From contig NZ_SSMX01000046.1 in NCBI RefSeq assembly GCF_004799515.1, forward strand, positions 124,001 through 188,000: a DNA stretch of 64,000 nt. Direction: 5' to 3'. The position numbers were made by a program, and so were the translations under genes. Shown here piece after piece: positions 40,570-48,695 of the stretch. The stretch comes from Phenylobacterium sp. GTDB lineage: Bacteria > Pseudomonadota > Alphaproteobacteria > Caulobacterales > Caulobacteraceae. The notes beneath the pieces were generated by a model. That model saw only the letters and a program-made list of their open reading frames with translations. It searched no databases and was not told where the DNA came from. How positions within the stretch are numbered: position 1 is the first letter of the stretch; each line of letters starts with the position of its first letter.

Positions 40570-42105
40570 GTGGAGATCAGGGAGACGGTCGGCTTGCCGC
40601 TAGTTGACGACATCAAGGACCTCATCGAGCACGAGACGAGCGAGGCCCAGCAGCTGCTGCGGATTGTCGCCGATGCGATGCCGCGCTCGGTGGAGGCGCA
40701 CCTTCTGCTGGCGGCCTCCCACCTGCGCCGGCTGGAGCTCGCCCAGGCGCTGATCTACTACCGCGAGACCGTCGAGCTCGATCCGAAGAACGACGAGGCC
40801 CTGCGCAGCGTGGGGTTCTGCCTCCTGGCGATGGGCGACTACGAGGGCGCGCTGGCCGCCTTCCGCCACGCCTTCCAGCTGTTGTCCGGCGCGGGCTCCC
40901 TGCGGTTCATCGCGCTCCTCTGCCACCGCCTGGGCCGCGTGGAGGAGGCCGTGCAGGCCTACGAGCGCCTGCTGGCCAACTGCCAGCCCACCAGCGGCGA
41001 AATCCCCTTTGCCCTGCAGGGCCTGGCCGCCGCCCTGCGCGACGCCGGCCGGCCGATCGTCGCGGACCACTACCTGCGCGACCTGATCGAACGGTTCAGC
41101 CGCGACAAGATTGGCGTCTCCTCGAAACTGATCGCCCGCAACAATTCCGACGATTTCCACGAATGGTCGCCCTATGCCGACAAGTCCCGGCTGGCGGCCT
41201 CGTTCAACGCGCGGCGCGCGGTCGATCCGGCAGGGCGCTTCCCAGAGAGCTTCGTCCTGCCTCAGGACCGGGCAGCGCTGGAAGCCTTCGCCCAAGGGCC
41301 CGACGCGCCGGCGCTCTACATCGTCAAGCCGATCCGCGCGAGCGGCGGCCAGGGGATCAGCGTCACCGCCGACCTGCGCCCAGCGCTGGCGCGCGATGAC
41401 GTGGTCGTGCAGCGCTATCTCGACCGCCCCTATCTGATTGAAGGCCACAAAGGCCATTGCCGCATCTATGGCCTGATCACCTCGGCCGACCCCCTGCGGG
41501 CCTATGTCTATTCCGAGGGCATCGTGCGCATCGCCCCGGAACCCTACGATCCCGATCCGGCCAAGGCCGGCGGGGTCTCGATGCACGTCACAAACACCGC
41601 CCTTCACCTGGGCCATCCCGGCCTGCAGATCGGCCAGGACGCCAGCCAGGACGACACGGGCTCGATCCGCAGCCTCTCGGCCCTGCTGCGCCGCATGGCC
41701 GCCGACGGCTTCGACCCCGCCCAGGTGTTCGGCGAGATCAAGGCGCTGATGGAATGGCTGGTGCGCATGGTGGCCGCCGAGGGCCTGTTCGCACGCCAGG
41801 CGGCCTCGCCGCCCCGGGCCTATCCGCCGAAGCTGTTCGGCCTCGACGTGCTGATCGACCAGGATGGCCATCCCTGGCTGATCGAGATGCAGCGCACGCC
41901 CGCCGCGCGCGGCGCGCCGCTGGTCGAGAAGATCAACGCCGAGATGTACGCCAGCGTCTTCCGCATGGCCCATGCGCCGCTGTTCGACGACAACACCCCG
42001 CCGGAGCTGATGGCGGCCCTGCGGGCCGACGACACCCTGCGCCGCCGGCGCGAGGCCGAGCTGGAGGTCCTGAACCGCGGCAAGTTCGTTCCTCTGGCCC
42101 TCTGA
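40570..42105 (+). CDS. TPR protein fused to a tubulin-tyrosine-ligase-like ATP-grasp domain
   Basis: A 511-residue protein. Residues 40-180 are TPR-like helices (AQALIYYRETVELDPKNDEAL). Residues 245-480 look like a TTL/ATP-grasp ligase: YIVKPIRASGGQGI (250-263), CRIYGLITS, the TTL hallmark MHVTNTALH (338-346) and KLFGLDVLID followed by PWLIEMQRTP (421-444). TTL-type enzymes ligate amino acids to protein carboxylates using ATP. The final metal ligand, normally Asn in LIEVN, is Gln here. The GTG at 40570 is used; the long open frame upstream is antisense to the decarboxylase leader. The target is unknown. Confidence 0.78.
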   Translation: MEIRETVGLPLVDDIKDLIEHETSEAQQLLRIVADAMPRSVEAHLLLAASHLRRLELAQALIYYRETVELDPKNDEALRSVGFCLLAMGDYEGALAAFRHAFQLLSGAGSLRFIALLCHRLGRVEEAVQAYERLLANCQPTSGEIPFALQGLAAALRDAGRPIVADHYLRDLIERFSRDKIGVSSKLIARNNSDDFHEWSPYADKSRLAASFNARRAVDPAGRFPESFVLPQDRAALEAFAQGPDAPALYIVKPIRASGGQGISVTADLRPALARDDVVVQRYLDRPYLIEGHKGHCRIYGLITSADPLRAYVYSEGIVRIAPEPYDPDPAKAGGVSMHVTNTALHLGHPGLQIGQDASQDDTGSIRSLSALLRRMAADGFDPAQVFGEIKALMEWLVRMVAAEGLFARQAASPPRAYPPKLFGLDVLIDQDGHPWLIEMQRTPAARGAPLVEKINAEMYASVFRMAHAPLFDDNTPPELMAALRADDTLRRRREAELEVLNRGKFVPLAL

Positions 42106-42121
42106 GGGTCCCGCTCTTCGC

Positions 42122-43498
42122 CTAGTCCTGGATATGCGCGAACTGGGCGTGCAGGGTCTTGAAGGCCTGCGGGATGTCGTCGTGCTTGAAGGGCGCGAAG
42201 GTCTTCTTGGCGTTCTCCAGCCGCGCCTTCATGAGCTTGACCACGTCCTGGTGGTTGGCGGCCACGCTGTAGTTCTCCGGCCGGTCGCCGCGGTGGTCGT
42301 AGAGCTCGTCGTAACCCAGGAGGCTCATCGGCAGCTTGGCGCCGCGGTAGTAGGCCGCGTCGATGTACTTCCAGTCCTGGGTGCGGATGCCGATCGGCGT
42401 CTCGTTGTCGAACAGCACCAGCTGCTCGTGCGGCGAGGCCGCGTTCTTGGCCAGCACCTGGGTGATGTCCTTGCCATCCAGGGTGACGCCCTCCGGCAGG
42501 GGCTTGCCGGCCATGGCCAGGATGGTCGGCAGGATGTCGATGCCCATGATGATCGACGAGACCTTCTTGCCGCCCGGCAGCCGGCCCGGCGCCCAGGCCA
42601 CGAAGGGCACCCGGTAGCCGCCGTCGAAGCCGCCCCCGCCCTTGCGATCGCGTAAGGCGCCCGCCGAACCCTCGAACCAGGGCCCGTTGTCGGAGGTGAA
42701 GATGACCACCGTGTCCTTCTCGAGCTTCAGCTCCTTCAGCTTGGCGATCAGGCGCCCCACGATGGAGTCGATCTCCTGCACCACCGCCCCATAGGGCCCG
42801 GCGTAGGTGGTGGCGTCGAAGCCGGGATGCGGATGCTCCGGCAGGTGCGGCGAAGAGAGCGCCAGCTCGATGAAGAACGGCTGGTCCTTGTGCGCCTCGA
42901 TGAAGTGCTCGGCGTGTTCGTAGAACTGCTGCTGCAGCTGGGGGAAGTCGACCGGGCTCTGGGTCGTCTTGTCGGAGCCGGCATAGCTCTCGAACAGCGA
43001 GAGCGGCGCCATGTCGTGGCTGTAAGGGATCCCGAAGAAGGCGTCGAAGCCGTGCTTGGTGGGCGGCCAGGCCGCGCCCAGGTGGCCCAGGTGCCACTTG
43101 CCGAAGAGAGCGGTGGCGTAGTCGGGCTTCAGCGCCTTGGCGATGGTCACCTCGGTGAGCGGCAGGCCGCGGTCGTCCTGCTGCATGATGACCTCGTAGC
43201 CGAGGCCGGTGCGCACCGGATAGCGGCCGGTCAGCAGGCCTGCCCGCGACGGGCTGCAGAGGTTGGCCGGCGAATAGTAGTCGGTGGCGATGACGCCCTC
43301 CTTGGCCAACCGCTCCAGGTTCGGGGTCTTCAGCCCTTCCTTGCCGTAGAGACTGACGTCGCCGAAGCCCAGGTCGTCGCACAGCACGACGATGAAGTTC
43401 GGCGGCCGCGGCCGCGGCGCGGGCTTGGCGGCCAGGGGCCGGGCCTCGGCCAACAAGGCCGCCGCCGCGCCCGCGGCCAACAGACGTCTGCGATCCAT
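42122..43498 (-). CDS. Exported sulfatase (formylglycine type)
   Basis: The 458-residue alkaline-phosphatase-superfamily sulfatase has an N-terminal signal with an Arg run (MDRRRLLAAGAAAALL, possibly Tat), metal ligands DDLGFGD (41-47), and the C-x-P-S-R formylglycine motif CSPSRAGLLTGR (81-92). FGKWHLG and FTSDNGPW complete the active site. Cys81 would need oxidation by a maturase not present in this window. It probably removes sulfate esters from external substrates, or from the cell's own sulfated glycan. It converges with the TPR-TTL gene. Confidence 0.92.
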   Translation of the reverse strand: MDRRRLLAAGAAAALLAEARPLAAKPAPRPRPPNFIVVLCDDLGFGDVSLYGKEGLKTPNLERLAKEGVIATDYYSPANLCSPSRAGLLTGRYPVRTGLGYEVIMQQDDRGLPLTEVTIAKALKPDYATALFGKWHLGHLGAAWPPTKHGFDAFFGIPYSHDMAPLSLFESYAGSDKTTQSPVDFPQLQQQFYEHAEHFIEAHKDQPFFIELALSSPHLPEHPHPGFDATTYAGPYGAVVQEIDSIVGRLIAKLKELKLEKDTVVIFTSDNGPWFEGSAGALRDRKGGGGFDGGYRVPFVAWAPGRLPGGKKVSSIIMGIDILPTILAMAGKPLPEGVTLDGKDITQVLAKNAASPHEQLVLFDNETPIGIRTQDWKYIDAAYYRGAKLPMSLLGYDELYDHRGDRPENYSVAANHQDVVKLMKARLENAKKTFAPFKHDDIPQAFKTLHAQFAHIQD

Positions 43499-43622
43499 GA
43501 AGGTCCTCCGCCGGCGACTGCCGAATCCGAGGGCGACTCTACACCCCCCAATCAGGGCGAAGTGAAGCCTGCCGATGCGTCAGCCGCGAAACGCAGGCGA
43601 CACCTTCGGGTCGGCCTTCGGA

Positions 43623-44768
43623 TCACTGGGCGACGGCGGCGTCCTTCAGGCCAGAGTCCGAGCAACCCTTGGGCGCGGTCACCGGATTGCAGCGCGCCGA
43701 GGCCTTGCCGGGCAGGCTCACCGTGTAGCCGGTCCAGCGGGCGGGCTCGTACCAGGGATAGTCCGTGCTCACCATCTGGGCGCCGCTCGCGAGCGCCTTG
43801 TCGCGGGTGGTGGTGTCGCCGCTGCGGCCCTCCTTGGTGTCGGCGTCGGAGCGAGTGCGCACGATGTAGCCCTGCTTCACCAGGGCGTCGATCTCCGCCG
43901 GGTTGGCGTCGTTATGCTCCACGAAGGCCGCGTCCGGCGCGCCGGCCTTGGCGTTGGTGAACAGCACCCGGCCCTTCAGCGCCGGATGGCCGGCGACGTA
44001 GTTCGGGGTGATGTTCTCCTGGTCCAGCAGGAAGACCACCTTGCCCCGGGCGGCCTTCAAGGTCGGCCAGCCGCCCCCGGCGCCCTTGGCGGCCACCGCC
44101 TCGGGAAGGGTCGCGTACTTGCCGCGCACCTGGTCCGGCGTGATCCGCTCATTGTCCGGGAACACCGAGCGGATTTCGGCGTCGAGGGCGTCCAGCGCCT
44201 CGGGCGTGAAGCGCTCATAGTCGACCATGCCGGGCACGTCCTTGATCGGACCCTGCGTCTTGGTCTCCACCAGGATGAACAGCGGCAGGTGGTTCGGGTG
44301 CGCCTTGGACCAGGCGCGGACCTCCTTCAGGCAGCCCACGAAGGGCTGGCAGTTCGAGATATAGTCGATGTCCTGCACATGCATGACCTTGTAGCCCGGC
44401 TTGGCGAATACGTGCTCCGGGTCGAAGGCCGCCGCGCCGCCGGCGTTCAGGGTCGCGCCGAACGGATGGGCGAAGCGGCCGCCCTTGGCGTCGACATAGA
44501 TATCGAGCTCGATCTGGCGGATGCCGTGGTTGAACTGGGTGGTCAGCCCCGCGTGCTGATAGTCCAGGCCGTCGAAGGCTTTGGGGTTGGTCGCCTGCAA
44601 CATCTTGGCGACGCCCGGCGTCAGGCCAGCGTGATAGCTGTTGTGCGTGCCGATCACCTGGATCTGGTTGATCCGCAGATCCTCGTCCGATCCGGCAGCG
44701 AAGGCGGCGCCGGCCACGGCCAGGGCGCAGACCGCCGCGCCAGCGAGGATGCGATGGGTTCGGGGCAT
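43623..44768 (-). CDS. Secreted Ca2+-dependent PI-PLC-like phosphodiesterase
   Basis: A 381-residue protein with a signal peptide (1-25, ending AFA) and the TIM-barrel pattern of the calcium-dependent phosphoinositide phospholipase C-like family: QVIGTHNSYH with catalytic His42, a metal-binding IELDIY (87-92), and KVMHVQD with His130. In bacteria the substrates are seldom known; phosphatidylinositol or related phosphodiesters are possible. It lies between two leftward genes but with gaps over 100 bases, so it may be transcribed alone. No lipoprotein cysteine. Confidence 0.82.
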   Translation of the reverse strand: MPRTHRILAGAAVCALAVAGAAFAAGSDEDLRINQIQVIGTHNSYHAGLTPGVAKMLQATNPKAFDGLDYQHAGLTTQFNHGIRQIELDIYVDAKGGRFAHPFGATLNAGGAAAFDPEHVFAKPGYKVMHVQDIDYISNCQPFVGCLKEVRAWSKAHPNHLPLFILVETKTQGPIKDVPGMVDYERFTPEALDALDAEIRSVFPDNERITPDQVRGKYATLPEAVAAKGAGGGWPTLKAARGKVVFLLDQENITPNYVAGHPALKGRVLFTNAKAGAPDAAFVEHNDANPAEIDALVKQGYIVRTRSDADTKEGRSGDTTTRDKALASGAQMVSTDYPWYEPARWTGYTVSLPGKASARCNPVTAPKGCSDSGLKDAAVAQ

Positions 44769-44879
44769 GTCGTCTCCAGCAGGGAAAGGTCAGGTTGACG
44801 TAGACGGAACTTCTAGCCGCGAAACATGACAGCTCGCCATCGGTATCGGCGGCGTCGGCGGCGTTGCAGACGTTTGCGC

Positions 44880-46151
44880 TCAGGCGGCCACAAGGCTGGC
44901 GTGGGTGGCCCCGAGCGAGGCCAGCGCGCCGGCCCGCTGCGCCGACCCCACCCGGAACACCAGCACCGACTTGGCGATCTTCTTGGCGGCGCCGATGGCC
45001 GCCGTGGCCCATCCGATGAACTCCGCGTCGCCCAAGCCCTGCGGGCACTCGAACGACAGGGCCTGCAGGCCTCCGCCCGCCAGGGGCGCGATGACATTGG
45101 GGCTGGGCGCCGCGACCCGTCCGACCACCAGCAGCGCCAGCGGGCGCACCATGGAGGTGGCGGCCAGCAGGACGCCCTGGGGCACTCCGTCGATGTCGAG
45201 AATCTCGGTGATCACGCCTAGTTTGACCAGGCCGCCCGCCTCGCGCAGCGGCACACTGACCTCGGCGCGCCCGCGCTGGCTGGACAGGCTGACGAATGAG
45301 ACCGGGACGATCAGGCTCAATAGCTGCTCGCCGCCCGCCTCCGCCTTCAGCCGGTCGATGCCGCGGGTGATCGTCGCCATGTCGGCGCGGAGCAGGTCGC
45401 CGGGCGACAGCGCCGCCACCTGCTTCGGCGTGAGGTCCTCGCCCGTGGCGATCACCACCACCCGGCGGATCATCCGGAAACCGATGCGGGTGAAGCCCTT
45501 GAGCTCATAGACTGGCTCCAGCGTGGCCGAGACCCGCAGCCGCCGCCCGTCGGTGGACACGAACGGCGTCCAGCGATTGACCGGGGCCGCCGCCTCGGCC
45601 TCGGCGTTGACGATGGCCGCGGGCGGGCTCGCGGCGTCCGGTTCCGGCGACCGGATTTCGCCGAGCGAGGCTTCCGCCTGCACGGCGTCCACCGCCGCGG
45701 CCTCCAGCCGCCCCTTGCCGATGCTGGTCACCTGCATGATCCCGGCGGCGGCCATGTGCGAGTCGCCGAGGAAATGGTTCAGCACCTCGCGCAGATAGCG
45801 CAGGCAGGCCGCCTGCCCGGCGAGGCGGCCGAGGTCCGGATGGACCACGAAGAAGTCGGTCTCGGAGACGCGCAGATAGGCGCCCTGGTTGGCGACGCCG
45901 CGCTCGAGGACCCGGTCGGTGAAGTCCAGCACCTGGTCCTTGCGCAGCGCCCATCGGGCGCCGAACCGCTTTTGCACGGCCTCGACGGAGATGATGTTGA
46001 GCTTGCCGGCCGCCATCAGTTGCGGGTCGCTGAACCGTTCGACCGCCTCCTGGACGTCGAGCGACAGCAGGCGGGGAATGTTGGCCAGCGCGCCGGAGCC
46101 CGGAGTCCCGGAGGCCGCAGAGGGGCTCAGCGGGCCTTCGCTTCCGGCCAC
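44880..46151 (-). CDS. Conserved-looking protein, possibly degenerate GGDEF/EAL-like
   Basis: A 423-residue protein I do not firmly recognise. Residues ~40-150 (KRFGARWALRKDQVLDF, YLRVSETDFFVVHPDLG, LRYLREVLNHF) have the helix-strand rhythm of a GGDEF domain without its motif. Residues ~270-390 (LLRADMATITRGIDRL, IVPVSFVSLSSQRG, LGVITEILDIDGVP) recall an EAL domain without its catalytic glutamates. GTG at 46149-46151 has GGAGG six bases upstream and is preferred to a TTG at 46209-46211. A signalling pseudo-enzyme is one reading; an unrelated fold is equally possible. Confidence 0.6.
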   Translation of the reverse strand: MAGSEGPLSPSAASGTPGSGALANIPRLLSLDVQEAVERFSDPQLMAAGKLNIISVEAVQKRFGARWALRKDQVLDFTDRVLERGVANQGAYLRVSETDFFVVHPDLGRLAGQAACLRYLREVLNHFLGDSHMAAAGIMQVTSIGKGRLEAAAVDAVQAEASLGEIRSPEPDAASPPAAIVNAEAEAAAPVNRWTPFVSTDGRRLRVSATLEPVYELKGFTRIGFRMIRRVVVIATGEDLTPKQVAALSPGDLLRADMATITRGIDRLKAEAGGEQLLSLIVPVSFVSLSSQRGRAEVSVPLREAGGLVKLGVITEILDIDGVPQGVLLAATSMVRPLALLVVGRVAAPSPNVIAPLAGGGLQALSFECPQGLGDAEFIGWATAAIGAAKKIAKSVLVFRVGSAQRAGALASLGATHASLVAA

Positions 46152-46255
46152 CTCAAACCTCCACGGCGGTTCAGGACGCCCCACGCTAAGGGCGCCCGCG
46201 CGAGCCGACAACGTACAACCATTGAGTGAACGACCTCTGACCGGCGTCGCCGGCG

Positions 46256-46849
46256 CTACTGCTTCTTGACGTGGGCTTCCTGCAGCGGGATCGGCGTGAA
46301 CTCAGGCGGCGGCGGCTTGGACGCCGGGTCCTCGTCCAGCGACTCGCCCGTGGAGAGCACCTCCCGTTCAAGCGAGGTGGTGAACCGAAGCGCGAAGGGT
46401 TCCGGCGGACGGCCGGCGAGGCTCAGGAAGCCGACCGCGGGGTCGACGTTGACGCCCACGCCATAGGCCACATCGGCCGCGGTGCGGCAGACGGTGCGGA
46501 TCGTCGTGCGGTCGAAGCTCAGCACCCAATGCTGATGCTCGTCCGGGCACGGGTTCTTCAGCTTGCGCACGCCGGTCAAGAAACCCTTGCAGCTCATCGG
46601 CTGGTCGAAGGTGACGCGCACCACCAGCACGCCGGGCCGCACCGTGGCGCCGTAGGCGGGGAAGGTGCTGACGATCTTCGGCCGCGGCGCGAAGTCGTTC
46701 ACCTTCGGCTCCACGCAGACCGCCTGGGGCGTCACGGTGAGTTCTTCGGTTTGCGGAGCGTCATCGGGCGCGGGCTTCGCCTGCGCCCGCGCTTCGGCGG
46801 CGTTGGCCAGGCCAAGGACGGCGATGGCGACGAGCAGAATGTCCTTCAT
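46256..46849 (-). CDS. Exported protein with Ig-like (Big_5/SbsA-type) domain
   Basis: A 197-residue protein with a signal peptide (MKDILLVAIAVLGLANAAEARA). Residues ~58-150 hold IVSTFPAYGATVRPGVLVVRVTFDQPM, cut here for length, which fits the Big_5/SbsA Ig-like domain found in many exported proteins. Four cysteines are consistent with periplasmic disulfides. The C-terminus is Pro-rich and polar. Function is unknown. It starts 112 bases after the phosphatase stop on the same strand. Confidence 0.65.
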   Translation of the reverse strand: MKDILLVAIAVLGLANAAEARAQAKPAPDDAPQTEELTVTPQAVCVEPKVNDFAPRPKIVSTFPAYGATVRPGVLVVRVTFDQPMSCKGFLTGVRKLKNPCPDEHQHWVLSFDRTTIRTVCRTAADVAYGVGVNVDPAVGFLSLAGRPPEPFALRFTTSLEREVLSTGESLDEDPASKPPPPEFTPIPLQEAHVKKQ

Positions 46850-46961
46850 GCTGACTCCGAGGCCCCAGGACAGCGTGCGGCCGGCTCAAGGCCGGACGCG
46901 AAGGCTAGACCCGGAGCCCGTTCCGCTCAAGCTGCCGGAACAGGGCCTCGCGCGGCCTCGC

Positions 46962-48545
46962 TTAGCCGCGGCGGGGACGGCGCAGGGTGAAGGTCTCGAA
47001 GGGGGCCAGCCGCCCGTCCGGCCCGGCCACGTCGTAGTAGGTCACCTTGATGGTCGTCAGGCCGCCGGGGCGTCCCGGGTCGACCGCGAAGGCGGCGAAA
47101 CCGTAGGCGTGGGCGGCGTTGCGCACCGCCGACCAGGGCGCTCGTTCGGTGACATAGATCGGCGGGCGGCGGCCGGTCTTGGGGTCGGGCGGGCCGACGG
47201 CGGTGATCACCCGGCACTGCGGCGGGTCGAAGAACAGCGCGTTCGAGGGCCGCGAGGTGCCGCCGCCGCCGATCACCATGTGGACCGTGCCCTGGCGGGT
47301 GTCGATCGCGTCGGTGGCGGTGGCCGCCGCCAAGGGTGTCAGAGTGGCGTTGGCTTCGTGCCCGCGTAAGGGATGCGAGCGCTCGTAGTGGTGCTCGTGG
47401 CCGCACACCACCAGGTCGACGCCGTAGCGGTCGAACAGTGGTGTCCATTCCTGGCGCACGCCCAGGTCGGCGCCGTTGAACTTGTCGGCGGTGGAGATGG
47501 CGACCTGGTGCATGCAGACCACGATCCAGTCGATGTCGCGGCTGGCGCGCGCGGCCGACAGCTCTTTCTCCAGCCAAGCCTTCTGCGCCCCGGCCGAATA
47601 GCCGCGGACGTAGGAATCGCCGCCGTCCTGGTAGCAGACGTCGTCGTTGGCGATGCTCAGCACACGGACAGAGCCCACGGTGAAGGCGTACCAGAGACCG
47701 CGCGTCAGCTCCGTCTGGCCCGCCGCCTCGGGCACCGCGAAATAGGTCTGGTAGGCCTGATAGCCGATCGGCCCGTTGCCGAGCTCGTTCTCGTGGTTGC
47801 CGGGCGAGGGCATCCAGGGCCGCCGGCTGGCGCTGCGGCTGTTGTTCGCCCAGAAGTCCCACCAGGCGCGCACCCGGTCGTGGGCCAGGTTGGCGTAGCA
47901 GAGGTCTCCGTTGAACAGGTGGAACAGCGGCTGCACCCGCTCCACGCCCGCCGTGGTGTCGGCGGCGGACGGCGAACCCAGATTGTCGTTGACCCACAGC
48001 GTATCCGGCAGCTTCACGCCCTCGGGCGGAACATAAGCCTTGCCGAGGCTGGGCGTGCCCTGGTCGCCGAAGCTGGTGAAGGTGAAGGCCGCCCGGCCGC
48101 GCGGGGCGGTGCGGAAGGTGGCGAACTGCGGGACCGCGCCCTCGTGCAGGGCGCCATAGAGATAGGCCGTGTCGGGCCGCAGGCCGCTGAGCCTCGCATG
48201 GTGGGCGTGGACGGTCTGGCCCGACTTGCCGTCGACGTAACTGACCGTCTGGGCCTCGACGGTCTGCTCCAGCCGCCCGTCCATGCGCCCCAGCAGGACG
48301 CGCGGACGCCGCACCGGCTGCAGGCTGTGCCAGGACACCGTCATCTGCGCGGCCGCGTCAGCCCCGAACTGCAGGTGAAGGCCCGCCACGGGCGGGATCG
48401 CCGGATCGGTGGGCGCGCCCGGAGCTTCTGCGGCGGCGACCGGCGTCCCAGCCACGACGGCGCCCAAGCCCGCGCCCAGGCCTGCCGCCGCCAGCAACCG
48501 GCGCCGGCTGAGCTCGAAATCGGAACCGTCGTCGGATGCGTTCAT
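46962..48545 (-). CDS. Tat-exported purple acid phosphatase-like metallophosphoesterase
   Basis: The 527-residue protein opens with a twin-arginine signal (LSRRRLLAAAGLGAG), followed by a fibronectin-III-like N-terminal domain (about 50-145) and a metallophosphoesterase core. Metal motifs run FGDQGTP, NGDLCYAN, GNHENE, CMHQV and GHEHHYER, the order expected of purple acid phosphatases. It likely hydrolyses phosphate esters in the periplasm or outside, with a dinuclear metal loaded before Tat export. ATG at 48543-48545 is used; the longer frame to 48635 would put 30 residues before the signal. Confidence 0.9.
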   Translation of the reverse strand: MNASDDGSDFELSRRRLLAAAGLGAGLGAVVAGTPVAAAEAPGAPTDPAIPPVAGLHLQFGADAAAQMTVSWHSLQPVRRPRVLLGRMDGRLEQTVEAQTVSYVDGKSGQTVHAHHARLSGLRPDTAYLYGALHEGAVPQFATFRTAPRGRAAFTFTSFGDQGTPSLGKAYVPPEGVKLPDTLWVNDNLGSPSAADTTAGVERVQPLFHLFNGDLCYANLAHDRVRAWWDFWANNSRSASRRPWMPSPGNHENELGNGPIGYQAYQTYFAVPEAAGQTELTRGLWYAFTVGSVRVLSIANDDVCYQDGGDSYVRGYSAGAQKAWLEKELSAARASRDIDWIVVCMHQVAISTADKFNGADLGVRQEWTPLFDRYGVDLVVCGHEHHYERSHPLRGHEANATLTPLAAATATDAIDTRQGTVHMVIGGGGTSRPSNALFFDPPQCRVITAVGPPDPKTGRRPPIYVTERAPWSAVRNAAHAYGFAAFAVDPGRPGGLTTIKVTYYDVAGPDGRLAPFETFTLRRPRRG

Positions 48546-48695
48546 GGCCGCCAGGTCGCCCAAGGAATGCCGGCCAGCTATCCCAGCTCTGCGACAGTTC
48601 GGCAAACCGCCAGAGTTCGTGCGCTGCGCCTGCATGGGCGAACACGTTCACCGAAATTTAGGCGGCGCGGCGGAAAAGTGTCCGTGGGAGCGCCC

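Noticed and set aside
46917..46945. Hairpin CCCGTTCCG/CGGAACAGGG near the phosphatase 3' end
   Set aside because: It has a bulge and no T tract on either strand, so I do not call it a terminator.
47373..48695. Upstream 441 codons of the long frame ending at 50495
   Set aside because: They are antisense to the acid phosphatase gene and read as low-complexity Arg/Gly/Val; a good Shine-Dalgarno fixes the true start at 48696.
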